DNA from: Sphaerimonospora sp050942215
GTDB taxonomy: Bacteria > Actinomycetota > Actinomycetes > Streptosporangiales > Streptosporangiaceae
Length of the DNA stretch: 64,000 bases
NCBI RefSeq assembly: GCF_050942215.1
Contig: NZ_CP192056.1
Location: 2,170,001-2,234,000, forward strand
Reading direction: 5' to 3'
Below the pieces are notes generated by a model. The model ran no database searches, had not been told where the DNA came from, and saw nothing but the letters and a program-made list of their open reading frames with translations. Positions 23,163 to 31,279 of this stretch are shown piece after piece (the stretch's first letter is position 1; each line of letters starts with the position of its first letter). The position numbers and the translations under genes were made by a program.

Positions 23163-23993
23163 GTGCATGTCGCCGGGATCCGGATTTATCCGCTGAAGTC
23201 GTCCGCTGGGATACCGCGGGACAGTGCGGTGCTCGAGCCCTGGGGTTTCGCGGGGGATCGCCGCTGGGCCGTGATCGGCGAGAACGGCGAAGATCTGTGG
23301 CTCGGAGAGTTTCCCAGAAGGCTCACCGTGGTGGCCCGCAACCTCGACGACGGCGGCCTCGCGCTCACGGCACCGGATATGCCGGATCTGACCGTTCCGC
23401 CCGCGACCTCGGGAGAGCCGGTTCCCGTCCGCTTCAGCGGCCTCGATCGTGCGCTGCTCGCGGCCCCGGAGGCCCATGACTGGTTCACCCGGCTGCTGGA
23501 CCGGCCGGTGCGTCTCGTCTGGCTGGACGACCCGCGCCGCCGGGCGATCAGCCCCGCCCACGGCGGCCTGCCCGGTGACACGGTCAGCTTCGCCTCCGAC
23601 GCGCCGCTGCTGCTCACCTCCATCGCGTCACTGAAACAGCTGGATCAGTGGATCGCGGAGGGTGCCGCCGAGCGGGGCGAGGAGGCCCCACAGCCGCTCG
23701 ACATGGCCCGGTTCCGCCCCAGTGTCGTGGTGGACGGCGCCGAGCCGTACGAGGAGGACCGCTGGGCGGAGGTGCGCATCGGCGAGATCGGCTTTCGCGT
23801 GTCGGAGCTGTGCGACCGCTGCGCCGTCACCACGATCGACCCCGCCACCGCAGTGAAGGGCAAGGAGCCGCTCCGCACCCTGGCGCGGCACCGCAGATGG
23901 GACGGCAGGACGTGGTTCGGCATCCGCCTCGTGCCCCGCGCCACCGGCACGATCGCCCTCGGCGACCCCGTCACGCCCCTGCGCCGGAGCTGA
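23163..23993 (+). CDS. MOSC-domain protein (YcbX/mARC-like)
   Basis: 276 aa. An N-terminal MOSC beta-barrel domain (VAGIRIYPLKSSAGIPRDSA, then GFAGDRRWAVI) is followed by the MOSC core (DMARFRPSVVVDG, FRVSELCDRCAVTTIDPATA). The Cys in ELCDRCAVT is the molybdenum-cofactor ligand position of mARC and YcbX, which reduce N-hydroxylated compounds. A redox partner is not adjacent. TAAGAT lies 6 nt before the GTG start, suggesting leaderless expression directly after the 53-bp repeats. The 3' end overlaps the convergent helicase gene by 23 bp. Confidence 0.88.
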   Translation: MHVAGIRIYPLKSSAGIPRDSAVLEPWGFAGDRRWAVIGENGEDLWLGEFPRRLTVVARNLDDGGLALTAPDMPDLTVPPATSGEPVPVRFSGLDRALLAAPEAHDWFTRLLDRPVRLVWLDDPRRRAISPAHGGLPGDTVSFASDAPLLLTSIASLKQLDQWIAEGAAERGEEAPQPLDMARFRPSVVVDGAEPYEEDRWAEVRIGEIGFRVSELCDRCAVTTIDPATAVKGKEPLRTLARHRRWDGRTWFGIRLVPRATGTIALGDPVTPLRRS

Positions 23994-25995
23994 GGCGGCG
24001 CAGGGCTTCGCGGACCTTGACCGGGTCGGTGGTGCGCCAGAACGGCGGCAGCGAGTTGAGCAGGAACCCGCTGTAGCGCGCTGTCGCCAGCCTGGGATCG
24101 AGCACGGCGACGACGCCTCGGTCGTCCATCGATCGGAGCAGCCGGCCGGCCCCCTGAGCCAGGAGCAGCGCCGCGTGGGTGGCGGCGACGGTCATGAAGC
24201 CGTTGCCGCCCTTCGCTGCGACGTGCCGCTGCCGCGCGGAGGTGAGCGGGTCGTCGGGCCGGGGGAAGGGGATCCGGTCGATGATGACGAGCGAGAGCGA
24301 CGGCCCCGGCACGTCGACGCCCTGCCACAGCGACAGCGTGCCGAACAGGCAGGTCGCGGGATCGGCGGAGAACTGCTTCACCAGCTGTGACGTGGAGTCG
24401 TCCCCCTGGCACAGCAGCGGCACCTCCAGCCGCTCGCGCAGGGCCTCGGTGGCGGCCTTGGCCGCCCGCATCGAGGAGAACAGCCCGAGCGTGCGTCCCC
24501 CCGCCGCCTCGATCAGCTCGGTGATCTCGGTGAGGTACGCCTCGGGAAGCCCGTCGCGGCCCGGCTGCGGGAGGTGCTTGGCGACGTAGAGGATGCCCCG
24601 GTGCGGGTGATCGAACGGCGAGCCGACGTCGAGCCCGGTCCAGTCGTCGGTGCCGAGACCCCACTGGCGGGCCAGTCCGTCGAACGTGCCGCCGATGGCG
24701 AGCGTGGCGCTCGTCAAGATCACTGTCCGCTCGCCGAACAGCTTGTCGCGCAGCATGCCGCCGACCGACAGCGGGGCCACGCGCAGGGTCGGCGGGATGC
24801 GGCCGCGCCCGTGCTCGTTGGCGGGATCGAGCCAGACGACCTCGGCCCGGTCGACCTCGGGCGCACAGTCCCCGGGGTCGCCGCCTGAGTCGTCTCCCGT
24901 GCCGTCCCCGGACGGCGGCCCGAAAGCGTCGAGCATCCGCTGCGCCGTGTCGTGGACATCGTCGAGCATGCCGGACGCAGCCTTGCGCGCCGCCGCCTCC
25001 TGGTCGTCCTTCCCCCGTGAGCCGAGGGCCGTACGGCACGCGGACGCCGCGTCGCGCACCAGCGCGAGGGTCGCGCCCAGTGACCGGGGCAGGTCGTCGA
25101 TCCGGCCGGGCGGGGCCACGGCGAGCAGGGCGCGCAGGTCCTCACCCGCCTCCTGCAGGCGGTCGGCCAGCCCCTGCTCGATGAGCCTGCCCACCCGGCG
25201 GGCGGCCAGGGCCACGCCGTTCTCCGACAGCTCTCCGGTGACCACCGAGGTGACCCGATCGACGAGCTCGTGCGCCTCGTCCACGACCACCACGTCGTGG
25301 TCGGGCAGGACCGAGAGGTCCTCCATGGCGTCGATGGCCAGCAGCGCGTGGTTGGTCACCACGACGTCGGCCTCACCCGCGCGCTCGCGCGCCAGCTCGG
25401 CGAAGCAGTCGGCGCCGCTGGGGCAGCGCTGGGCGCCCAGGCACTCCCTGGCGCTCACCGAGAACTGCCGCCACGCCTGGTCGCTCACCCCGGGCACCAG
25501 CTCGTCGCGGTCGCCGGTCTCTGTCTCGTTCGCCCACTCCAGGATGCGCTGCACCATCCGGCCGGTCGCGCCGACCTCGCGCGGGTCGAAGAGCTGGTCG
25601 TCCTCGTCGTCCGGGACGTCGGCGCTCATCTTGTGCCGGCACAGGTAGTTGCGGCGGCCCTTCAGGATGGCGAACTCCGGACGGTGCGGCAGGCGGTCGG
25701 CGAGCGCGTCGGCGAGCCTGGGCAGGTCACGGTCCACCAGCTGGCGCTGCAGCGCGATCGTCGCGGTCGAGATCACGACCGCGTCGCCCGTCTCGGCGGC
25801 ATGCTTGATCGCGGGCACCAGGTAGGCCAGCGACTTGCCGGTGCCGGTGCCCGCCTGCACCGCGAGGTGCTCGCCGTCCTCCACGGCCTGCCGTACGGCC
25901 TGGGCCATCTTGACCTGCCCGGGGCGCTCGGTCCCCCCGAGCGCGGTCACCACGGCGGTGAGCAGCTCTTCGACGGGTGGAAGCTCTTTGGGCAC
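23971..25995 (-). CDS. DinG/XPD-family ATP-dependent DNA helicase
   Basis: 674 aa superfamily 2 helicase. Walker A is QAGTGTGKSLAYL, the DEAH box is VVVDEAHEL, and late motifs are FSSMRAAKAA, FGTLSLWQGVDVPG and QGAGRLLRSMDDRG. Cysteines for an iron-sulfur cluster fit the XPD pattern (YLCRHKM, ARECLGAQRCPSGADCF). These enzymes unwind DNA or R-loops 5' to 3' in repair. A GTG at 25995 (VPKELPPVEELL) was chosen because family similarity starts there and AGGAGG lies 13 nt upstream; the frame is open further but lacks similarity. Confidence 0.92.
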   Translation of the reverse strand: MPKELPPVEELLTAVVTALGGTERPGQVKMAQAVRQAVEDGEHLAVQAGTGTGKSLAYLVPAIKHAAETGDAVVISTATIALQRQLVDRDLPRLADALADRLPHRPEFAILKGRRNYLCRHKMSADVPDDEDDQLFDPREVGATGRMVQRILEWANETETGDRDELVPGVSDQAWRQFSVSARECLGAQRCPSGADCFAELARERAGEADVVVTNHALLAIDAMEDLSVLPDHDVVVVDEAHELVDRVTSVVTGELSENGVALAARRVGRLIEQGLADRLQEAGEDLRALLAVAPPGRIDDLPRSLGATLALVRDAASACRTALGSRGKDDQEAAARKAASGMLDDVHDTAQRMLDAFGPPSGDGTGDDSGGDPGDCAPEVDRAEVVWLDPANEHGRGRIPPTLRVAPLSVGGMLRDKLFGERTVILTSATLAIGGTFDGLARQWGLGTDDWTGLDVGSPFDHPHRGILYVAKHLPQPGRDGLPEAYLTEITELIEAAGGRTLGLFSSMRAAKAATEALRERLEVPLLCQGDDSTSQLVKQFSADPATCLFGTLSLWQGVDVPGPSLSLVIIDRIPFPRPDDPLTSARQRHVAAKGGNGFMTVAATHAALLLAQGAGRLLRSMDDRGVVAVLDPRLATARYSGFLLNSLPPFWRTTDPVKVREALRRLSSGAGA

Positions 25996-26165
25996 GGGAA
26001 GAACCGTACCTCCTGTCGCCGACAATCGCTCCGTGACCGAGTGGGCGCATCCTGACGTTCCAGAAACCGGACGTCGGTCGACATGGCACACTGAATTCGC
26101 ACGCTTACGAGATCAGTGGTGATCTATAGAGGTCGAGTGGACGGATAAGGCCAGGTAAAGGCACT

Positions 26166-27086
26166 ATGTCTGCCATGTCAGAAGTTGTCCCGCTGCCATC
26201 GTTCGGTGAGGTGTTCTTCGACGCCCGAGGTCAGGACCGCGTGCTCCGGGTCACCTGGCACGAGGGCACACTGGTACTGAGCCTGTGGCGAGGCGAGATG
26301 TGCACCGCGAGTTTCCGGATGCCGATGGCCGACGTGGACCGTCTGATCGACACCCTCGACGAGGGGCTCGCCGAGGTCGGCGACCACGACGGCGAGGACG
26401 CCGACGACCCCGCGACGGGGCCGTTCCCCGGCCCCCAGATCCCGGCCGCACAGGCTCCGGGGCCTGAGGGGTACGCGCCGCCGCCACACGAGGGTTACCA
26501 GGATCAGGTCGCCTATCAGGAGCAGGGTTACCGGGATCACGCTGCGTACCAGGACCAGGGCTACCCCGATCAGGGTTACCAGGACCAGGGCTACCAAGAT
26601 CAGGCATATCAGGATCCGGGTTACCATGAGCAGGGTTACCAGGATCAGGTCGCCTATCAGGAGCAGGGTTACCGGGATCACGCTGCGTACCAGGACCAGG
26701 CCGCTCATCACGATCAAGCGGCCTACCAGGGGCAGGCGGCGTACCACGACCAGCCCTACCAAGATCACTCCGCCTATCAGGACAGTGCTCCGTACCAGGA
26801 CTATCCGGACTATCCGGGCACTGGTCAGTACGCGCGGCCGCCGATCCCCCCGCCCGTGTCCAACGACGTGCTCGTCGCACGCGGGGCCGTCACCCAGGAT
26901 CGCCTGGTCGCCGCCCCCACTCCCGAGCCCGACGTGGATCCCAACGACCCGCTCGGCCTCGGCGCGGTCCGGCCGTACGTCCCGGATCCGATGTACGCCA
27001 CCGGCGAGCGCCTGCGCCCGGACAAGCAGCAGCGGAGCGCTCAGCCGCAGCATGGCCGGCCGCACGAGGACGACTGGGGGCGCTAA
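26166..27086 (+). CDS. Protein with Tyr/Gln/Asp-rich pentapeptide-like repeats
   Basis: 306 aa. Residues 1-75 form a compact domain (FGEVFFDARGQDRVLRVTWHE, then LSLWRGEMCTASFRMPMADVDRLI). Residues about 100-220 are degenerate repeats of the type GYQDQ / AYQDQ / GYRDH, then a Pro-rich linker (PPIPPPVSN) and a charged tail. No signal peptide or membrane helix is seen, so it should be cytoplasmic. The repeat zone resembles low-complexity Tyr-rich regions that phase-separate or bind protein partners, but that is inference. An AAAGG ribosome site precedes the ATG at 26166. Its role is unknown; the N-terminal domain looks conserved in relatives. Confidence 0.8.
   Translation: MSAMSEVVPLPSFGEVFFDARGQDRVLRVTWHEGTLVLSLWRGEMCTASFRMPMADVDRLIDTLDEGLAEVGDHDGEDADDPATGPFPGPQIPAAQAPGPEGYAPPPHEGYQDQVAYQEQGYRDHAAYQDQGYPDQGYQDQGYQDQAYQDPGYHEQGYQDQVAYQEQGYRDHAAYQDQAAHHDQAAYQGQAAYHDQPYQDHSAYQDSAPYQDYPDYPGTGQYARPPIPPPVSNDVLVARGAVTQDRLVAAPTPEPDVDPNDPLGLGAVRPYVPDPMYATGERLRPDKQQRSAQPQHGRPHEDDWGR
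26491..26700 (+). repeat. Perfect 69-bp internal duplication in the Tyr/Gln repeat gene
   Basis: Bases 26491-26559 and 26632-26700 are identical over 69 bp (offset 141 bp, 47 codons), encoding the same 23 residues. Absence of silent changes indicates recent duplication or gene conversion. Confidence 0.9.
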
Positions 27087-27131
27087 CCCCGCTAAATCCA
27101 GGGGAAATGCGGCGGAACTAGCCTGAGACCC

Positions 27132-27467
27132 ATGGAAGGGAACGAGCCTGATCCCCGCTTCACATTGGCCAACGAACGCACCTTTCTCACCTGGCTCAGC
27201 ACCTCCCTCGCGCTGAGCGCGGGGGGAATCGGCCTGGCGGTGGCGCCGGAGAACGTCTTCGGCACGTGGGTGCGCATCCCGCTGGCCGTCGTGCTGGTGC
27301 TGCTGGCCGCCGTCGCCGCCGGCTCCGCCTATCCCCGGTGGCGGCGCATCCAGGTTGCGCTGCGCCGCGACGAGCCGCTCCCGCCGCCCGCGCTCGCCCC
27401 CCTTCTGGGGTACGGCGTGGCGGGCGTGGCGGTGCTGGCGCTTGTGTTCGTCTTCCTGAACAGGTGA
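27132..27467 (+). CDS. DUF202 (YidH-family) membrane protein
   Basis: 111 aa with three hydrophobic helices. The DUF202 signature is NERTFLTWLSTSLALSAGGIGL, followed by helices at about 50-68 and 88-109. E. coli YidH is an inner-membrane protein of unknown role. TAGCCT lies 7 nt before the ATG and there is no ribosome site, so the message is probably leaderless. It forms a pair with a second DUF202 gene 6 bp downstream. Confidence 0.9.
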   Translation: MEGNEPDPRFTLANERTFLTWLSTSLALSAGGIGLAVAPENVFGTWVRIPLAVVLVLLAAVAAGSAYPRWRRIQVALRRDEPLPPPALAPLLGYGVAGVAVLALVFVFLNR

Positions 27468-27473
27468 CTCGCC

Positions 27474-27794
27474 GTGGTCGACAAGGGCCTGCAGAGCGAG
27501 CGCACCCGGCTGGCATGGGTGCGTACGGCCGCGCTGCTGGCCGCCGGTGCGCTGGGTGCGGCGGGGGTGGCGCTGAGCCATGGGGCTCCTGTCTGGGTCG
27601 CGACGCCCTTCGCGCTGGCGGCGCTCATCGGCGCGGTGCTGCTGCTCCGCACGGGCGTCCGGTTCCGCCGCGTGCAGCGTGCGCTGCGCGACGGTCATCC
27701 CCTCGACGTCACGGCTGATGCCCGGCTGGTCTGGCTCGGCACGCTCGCGCTGGTGGTCGGCGCGCTGGCCGTGGTGATCGACGCGGCGGCCTGA
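27474..27794 (+). CDS. DUF202 (YidG-like) membrane protein
   Basis: 106 aa, three hydrophobic helices. SERTRLAWVRTAALLAAGALG is the DUF202 signature. The pairing of two DUF202 proteins parallels yidG-yidH in enterobacteria and suggests they form a hetero-oligomer. The GTG start is 6 bp after the previous stop. The mirrored 53-bp repeat array follows 17 bp downstream. Confidence 0.9.
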   Translation: MVDKGLQSERTRLAWVRTAALLAAGALGAAGVALSHGAPVWVATPFALAALIGAVLLLRTGVRFRRVQRALRDGHPLDVTADARLVWLGTLALVVGALAVVIDAAA

Positions 27795-27810
27795 GCCGTA
27801 CCGGCTCCCC

Positions 27811-28050
27811 GTGATCTTGCGAATTCTCGCAATGTAGCCGTCTGACCTGCGTAAATCAATCTCGTGATCTTGCAGTTTCTCGCAGACAAACCGCTTGACC
27901 TGCATCTACGTGTAGCTGATCTTGCAGCAGCGAGTGCAAGATCACGAACGGTGTTTTCGCTGCTCGCCGAGTATGTCTGCGAGAAAGTGCAAGATCACCA
28001 ACGTGAAGTGCCAGCTTGCGGCACCTGAGTGCGAGCATTCGCAAGATCAC
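27811..28050. repeat. Mirrored array of the 53-bp repeat family (three forward, three reverse cores)
   Basis: Forward cores begin at 27811, 27864 and 27916; reverse cores end at 27945, 27998 and 28050, with 52-53 bp between successive cores on both arms. The central pair forms TGATCTTGCA (27917-27926), an 8-nt loop and TGCAAGATCA (27935-27944). Core 1 pairs with the outermost reverse core and core 2 with the next, each over 20 of 21 positions, including bases in which cores 1 and 2 differ. The array fills the gap between convergent genes. Confidence 0.92.
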
Positions 28051-28073
28051 GGCATCGGGGGGGGTGAGATCGG

Positions 28074-29189
28074 CTAGAGCGTGTCGGCCGCGGCGATGGT
28101 CTCGGCGACCTCGGCATGCCGTTCGGCCTCCTCGGCGGCGAAGCGTTCGGCGTCCAGCTTCTCCGCGATCTCCTCGTCCTGCTTCATCAGCGCGTCGAGG
28201 CTCTGCCCGGCCATGTCCAGCACCCCCATGTCGGCGTAGGCCTGCTGCAGGCGGGGGCTCCACAGCCCGATGTCCTTCACACACGGCACGATGCGGCTGA
28301 ACAGCAGCGACCGGAACAGGCGGAGATATTCGGACTGGTCGACGTACCCCATGGCCTCGGCGACCTCCTGCCTGGACAGGCCGAGGGTCTCCCAGGTCTC
28401 CTGGCCGCGCAGGCGGTCGCGCATGAGGTAGCAGCCCTCGATGACGAAGTCCTCACGCTCGCGCAGTTCGGCCTCCGACAGGCCGCGGTAGTAGTCGCGC
28501 AGGGCCATCCGGCCGAAGGCGACGTGCCGCGCCTCGTCCTGCATCACGTACGCCAGGATCTGCTTGGGCAGCGGCTTGGTCGTGATGTCGCGCATCACGC
28601 CGAAGGCCGCCAGCGCCAGCCCCTCGATCAGCACCTGCATGCCGAGGTAGGGCATGTCCCACCGGGAGTCGCCGAGCGTGGTGTCCAGCAGCGCCTTCAG
28701 ATGCTTGTTGATCGGATAGGCGAGCCCGACCTTCTCCTGCAGGAACCGGGCGTACGTCTCGGCGTGCCGCGCCTCGTCCATCGTCTGGGTGGCCGCGTAG
28801 AACTTCGAGTCCAGGTCGGGCACCGACTCGACGATGCGGGCCGAGCAGATCATCGCCCCCTGCTCGCCGTGCAGGAACTGGGAGAACTGCCAGACCGCGG
28901 TGTGCCTGCGCACCTCACGGCGCTGTTTCTCGTCCATCCGCTCCCACAGCGGGGTGCCGTAGATCGCTATCGTCTTGTCGGGGAAACCGAGGATGTCGTA
29001 CGGATCGACCTCGAGGTCCCAGTCGATCCGTTTGACCGAGTCCCACTGCTTGTCCTTGCCCTTCTGGTACAGGGCGAGCATGCGATCACGGCCCTCGTCG
29101 TACTCCCAGGTGAAGCGGGCCGCCCCGGACATCTCCACATCCCAGGTGGAGAGCTCTGCGGGGATCGTGTAGAGCTCGTGGGTCGACAC
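28074..29189 (-). CDS. Diiron ferritin-like protein (R2/AurF-like oxidase fold)
   Basis: 371 aa. Two helix pairs supply a diiron site: Glu109 (HGEQGA), Glu139 and His142 (DEARHAE), Glu189 (LIEGLAL), Glu219 and His222 (DEARHVAF). This four-Glu, two-His pattern fits the ribonucleotide reductase R2/AurF/ferritin-like superfamily. Homologues are annotated only as ferritin-like proteins; an oxygenase or desaturase role is likely. The GTG start has AGGAGG 7 nt upstream. It diverges from a TetR gene, with two palindromic operators in the 58-bp gap, so it is probably repressed by that regulator. Confidence 0.88.
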   Translation of the reverse strand: MSTHELYTIPAELSTWDVEMSGAARFTWEYDEGRDRMLALYQKGKDKQWDSVKRIDWDLEVDPYDILGFPDKTIAIYGTPLWERMDEKQRREVRRHTAVWQFSQFLHGEQGAMICSARIVESVPDLDSKFYAATQTMDEARHAETYARFLQEKVGLAYPINKHLKALLDTTLGDSRWDMPYLGMQVLIEGLALAAFGVMRDITTKPLPKQILAYVMQDEARHVAFGRMALRDYYRGLSEAELREREDFVIEGCYLMRDRLRGQETWETLGLSRQEVAEAMGYVDQSEYLRLFRSLLFSRIVPCVKDIGLWSPRLQQAYADMGVLDMAGQSLDALMKQDEEIAEKLDAERFAAEEAERHAEVAETIAAADTL

Positions 29190-29204
29190 GGGAGCCTCCT
29201 AGAC

Positions 29205-29250
29205 GTACACCGTACGTGTACTTTTGAGCGTGTCACGTACGCTGTACGTG
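29205..29250. promoter_or_regulatory. Two TetR operators between the diiron gene and its regulator
   Basis: GTACAC-N5-GTGTAC at 29205-29221 and CACGTAC-N3-GTACGTG at 29234-29250 are both perfect inverted repeats, centres 29 bp apart. The second overlaps the GTG chosen as the TetR start, which predicts tight autoregulation. Confidence 0.8.
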
Positions 29251-29925
29251 CGTCAACGGGCGCGGGAGGACCTGGTCATGCTCAGCCGGGACGGGATCGT
29301 CGCCGCCACCATCTCCCTCATCGAACGCGAGGGCGCCGACGCGGTGTCGATGCGCCGGATCGCCGGGGAGCTGGGCGTGGGGGTGATGTCCCTGTACAAC
29401 CATGTCCCGAACAAGTCGGCGTTGCTCGACGCGGTGGCCGAGGCCGTGCTGTCGCGGATCGAGTTCACCGACGACCCCTCGGCGCACTGGACGGAGCGGG
29501 TCCGGATGCAGGCCAGGGCGTTCCGGCAGATCGCCCACGACTTTCCCCGCTGCACCATGGTCGTGGTGAGCCGCCAGCTCAGATCGACGGCCGGGTTGCT
29601 GCCGGTCGAACGCGCCCTGGCCACCCTGCGCGACGCCGGCTTCGACGGCAGGCAGGCGGTGCGGATGCTGCGCGTGTTCATCGCCTACGTCGTCGGCTCC
29701 CTGCTGCGCGAGGTGGGGGTGACCCCGACGTTCGCGCCGATGCGGCCCGACGTATCCGTGGCGGAGGTGGACCCGGCTCTGTTCCCGCTGGTCGGGGAGT
29801 TCGCACCGGATCTGATGGCCTGCGATCACGAGGAGGAGTTCGACTTCGGCCTGGAGTTGCTCGTCCAGGCGATGGCCGTACGGGCGGAGCAGGCCGCCGG
29901 GCACGAGGGGCCGCATCGGCTTTAG
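29248..29925 (+). CDS. TetR-family transcriptional regulator
   Basis: 225 aa. The HTH is IVAATISLIEREGADAVSM, continuing RRIAGELGVGVMSLYNHVPNKSALLDAV, typical of TetR/TetR_C-type proteins with a C-terminal ligand domain. It should repress itself and the divergent diiron gene in the absence of a small ligand. The start is uncertain: GTG at 29230, GTG at 29248 and ATG at 29278 are all in frame. 29248 is favoured because the basic lead (VRQRARED) is usual and the codon lies at the end of an operator. Confidence 0.88.
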   Translation: MRQRAREDLVMLSRDGIVAATISLIEREGADAVSMRRIAGELGVGVMSLYNHVPNKSALLDAVAEAVLSRIEFTDDPSAHWTERVRMQARAFRQIAHDFPRCTMVVVSRQLRSTAGLLPVERALATLRDAGFDGRQAVRMLRVFIAYVVGSLLREVGVTPTFAPMRPDVSVAEVDPALFPLVGEFAPDLMACDHEEEFDFGLELLVQAMAVRAEQAAGHEGPHRL

Positions 29926-29941
29926 TCCCCAGGGAGGGGAC
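29925..29941. terminator. Small hairpin between convergent genes
   Basis: GTCCCC/GGGGAC with a 5-nt loop overlaps the TetR stop and precedes the end of the convergent SLT-like gene. A weak bidirectional terminator. Confidence 0.4.
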
Positions 29942-29942
29942 C

Positions 29943-30464
29943 TCAGTACCAGTTGTGGGACCGGAAGTGGCCCCAGGCGCCGCACGGCGAGCCGTACCTG
30001 GCCTCGATGTAACGCAACCCCCATTTGATCTGTGTCTGAGGGTTGTCCCGCCAGTCGTGCGCGGCTGAGCGCATCTTCCGGCCGGGCAGCGCCTGGGGGA
30101 TTCCGTAGGCGCCGGAGTGCGTGTTGTAGGCCCGGTGGTTCCAGTCGCTCTCCCTGGTCCACAGGCTGTCCAGGCACTGGAACTCGGTGCCCGGCCAGGA
30201 GCGCCGGGTCACGAGCCGGAAGGCGTAGGCCTTGCTGCGCTCCTTGGCGGGGGCCCGCCTGCGGGCCTTGCGGGTGTCCGCCTTGGCCTGGGTCCGCCAT
30301 ATTCCCACCCTGGCCGCCGAGGGCGGGTGGGTCTCCGGGGGGACCGGCTTCTTCGCCCAGGCGGGCGAGCAGTTCACGAAGCCGGCGACGGCGAAGGCGA
30401 TCACGGCGGTCACCGCGGCACGTTGTGCGTTTCCGCCCCTGCGCGCGTTCTCACTGCTGTCCAC
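29943..30464 (-). CDS. Secreted lytic-transglycosylase-like (SLT) protein
   Basis: 173 aa. A signal peptide is evident (AAVTAVIAFAVAGFVNCSPAWA, cited by position 17-38) with likely cleavage after AWA. The C-terminal 75 residues have the goose-lysozyme/SLT pattern seen in actinobacterial resuscitation-type proteins: CLDSLWTRESDWNHRAYN with catalytic Glu, GAYGIPQALPG, and IKWGLRYIEARYG ending GHFRSHNWY. It should cleave peptidoglycan outside the cell. The GTG at 30464 was chosen for AAGGAG 4 nt upstream. Confidence 0.9.
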   Translation of the reverse strand: MDSSENARRGGNAQRAAVTAVIAFAVAGFVNCSPAWAKKPVPPETHPPSAARVGIWRTQAKADTRKARRRAPAKERSKAYAFRLVTRRSWPGTEFQCLDSLWTRESDWNHRAYNTHSGAYGIPQALPGRKMRSAAHDWRDNPQTQIKWGLRYIEARYGSPCGAWGHFRSHNWY

Positions 30465-30734
30465 ATCGCTCCTTGTCGTCAGGTCGCGAGCGGAGGGCGG
30501 GCGGCGGCGACGGGCGCCGTGCCCGCCGTACGGCGCCGCACCCATGGCGTGGGCGCGGCCGTCCGCTCGGCCGCACCGGATCGTGTCTCCGGTGGGCGCC
30601 GCGACGGGTCCTCAGCCCGGATTGAAATACGGGCGGACACCCGAGGACCCCCGGCACCGGGCCGTCGCTGGTGATTCTTTGCCGATCTCGCCCCCTCGGC
30701 AGACTCTCGTGAGGGGCGCGGTTAGAGTCACGGC
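30465..30734. other. Intergenic region with nested inverted repeats at 30606-30650
   Basis: 270 bp between the divergent SLT-like and peroxidase genes. GGGTCCTC (30606-30613) pairs with GAGGACCC (30643-30650), enclosing a smaller CCCG/CGGG stem (30616-30619, 30630-30633). It lies in the 5' region of the SLT-like gene and could be a structured leader. I looked for the c-di-AMP (ydaO) riboswitch common before such genes and did not find its conserved blocks. Confidence 0.4.
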
Positions 30735-31223
30735 ATGAGCATCCTCGATATCCCCGTGAACACATTGGACGGCGAGCCGACCACGCTCGCGGACCTGCTC
30801 GGCGGCCGGGCCGCCCTGGTGGTCAACGTGGCGTCGCGGTGTGGGCTGACGCCCCAGTACGCCGGTCTGGTCCGGCTGCGGCAGACGTACGGGCAGCGCG
30901 GCTTCACCGTGGTCGGCGTGCCCTGCAACCAGTTCATGGGCCAGGAGCCGGGATCCGCCGAAGAGATCAAGGAGTTCTGCTCCACGACCTACGGGGTCGA
31001 CTTCCCGTTGCTGGAGAAGACGGAGGTCAACGGCCCGGGCAGGCACCCGCTCTACGCCGCGCTCACGGAGGTCCCCGACGCCTCGGGTGAGGCCGGCGAC
31101 ATCCAGTGGAACTTCGAGAAGTTCCTCGTCACGGCGGACGGCGAGGTCGCCGCGCGGTTCCGGCCGCGTGTCGAGCCGGAGGCCCCGGAGATCGTCGAGG
31201 CGATCGAGAAGGTCATCGCCTGA
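30735..31223 (+). CDS. Glutathione-peroxidase-family thiol peroxidase
   Basis: 162 aa. Catalytic Cys36 sits in NVASRCGLTPQY; the partner Gln and Trp are in PCNQFMGQEP and IQWNFEKFLV. FCSTTYGVDFPLLEK contains a second Cys that fits the resolving Cys of thioredoxin-dependent GPx enzymes, which is expected as actinobacteria lack glutathione. It reduces peroxides in the cytoplasm. TAGAGT lies 6 nt before the ATG with no ribosome site. Confidence 0.93.
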   Translation: MSILDIPVNTLDGEPTTLADLLGGRAALVVNVASRCGLTPQYAGLVRLRQTYGQRGFTVVGVPCNQFMGQEPGSAEEIKEFCSTTYGVDFPLLEKTEVNGPGRHPLYAALTEVPDASGEAGDIQWNFEKFLVTADGEVAARFRPRVEPEAPEIVEAIEKVIA

Positions 31224-31279
31224 GGGACGTCGAGTGGTCGTCGGCCGGGGCGGCGGGGGAGACCCGGCCCGGGAGCGCT

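Noticed and set aside
27811..28050. CRISPR array
   Set aside because: Repeats have regular 53-bp spacing, but half the cores are inverted, the cores are imperfect, the spacers resemble each other and no cas genes are near.
23025..28050. Small proteins read across the 53-bp repeats on the minus strand (SASNCKIT / SARNCKIT starts)
   Set aside because: The unit is not a multiple of three, so the frame drifts between copies; these are shadows of the repeat DNA.
30465..30734. ydaO (c-di-AMP) riboswitch before the SLT-like gene
   Set aside because: None of the conserved blocks of that riboswitch could be found by eye; only simple nested stems are present.
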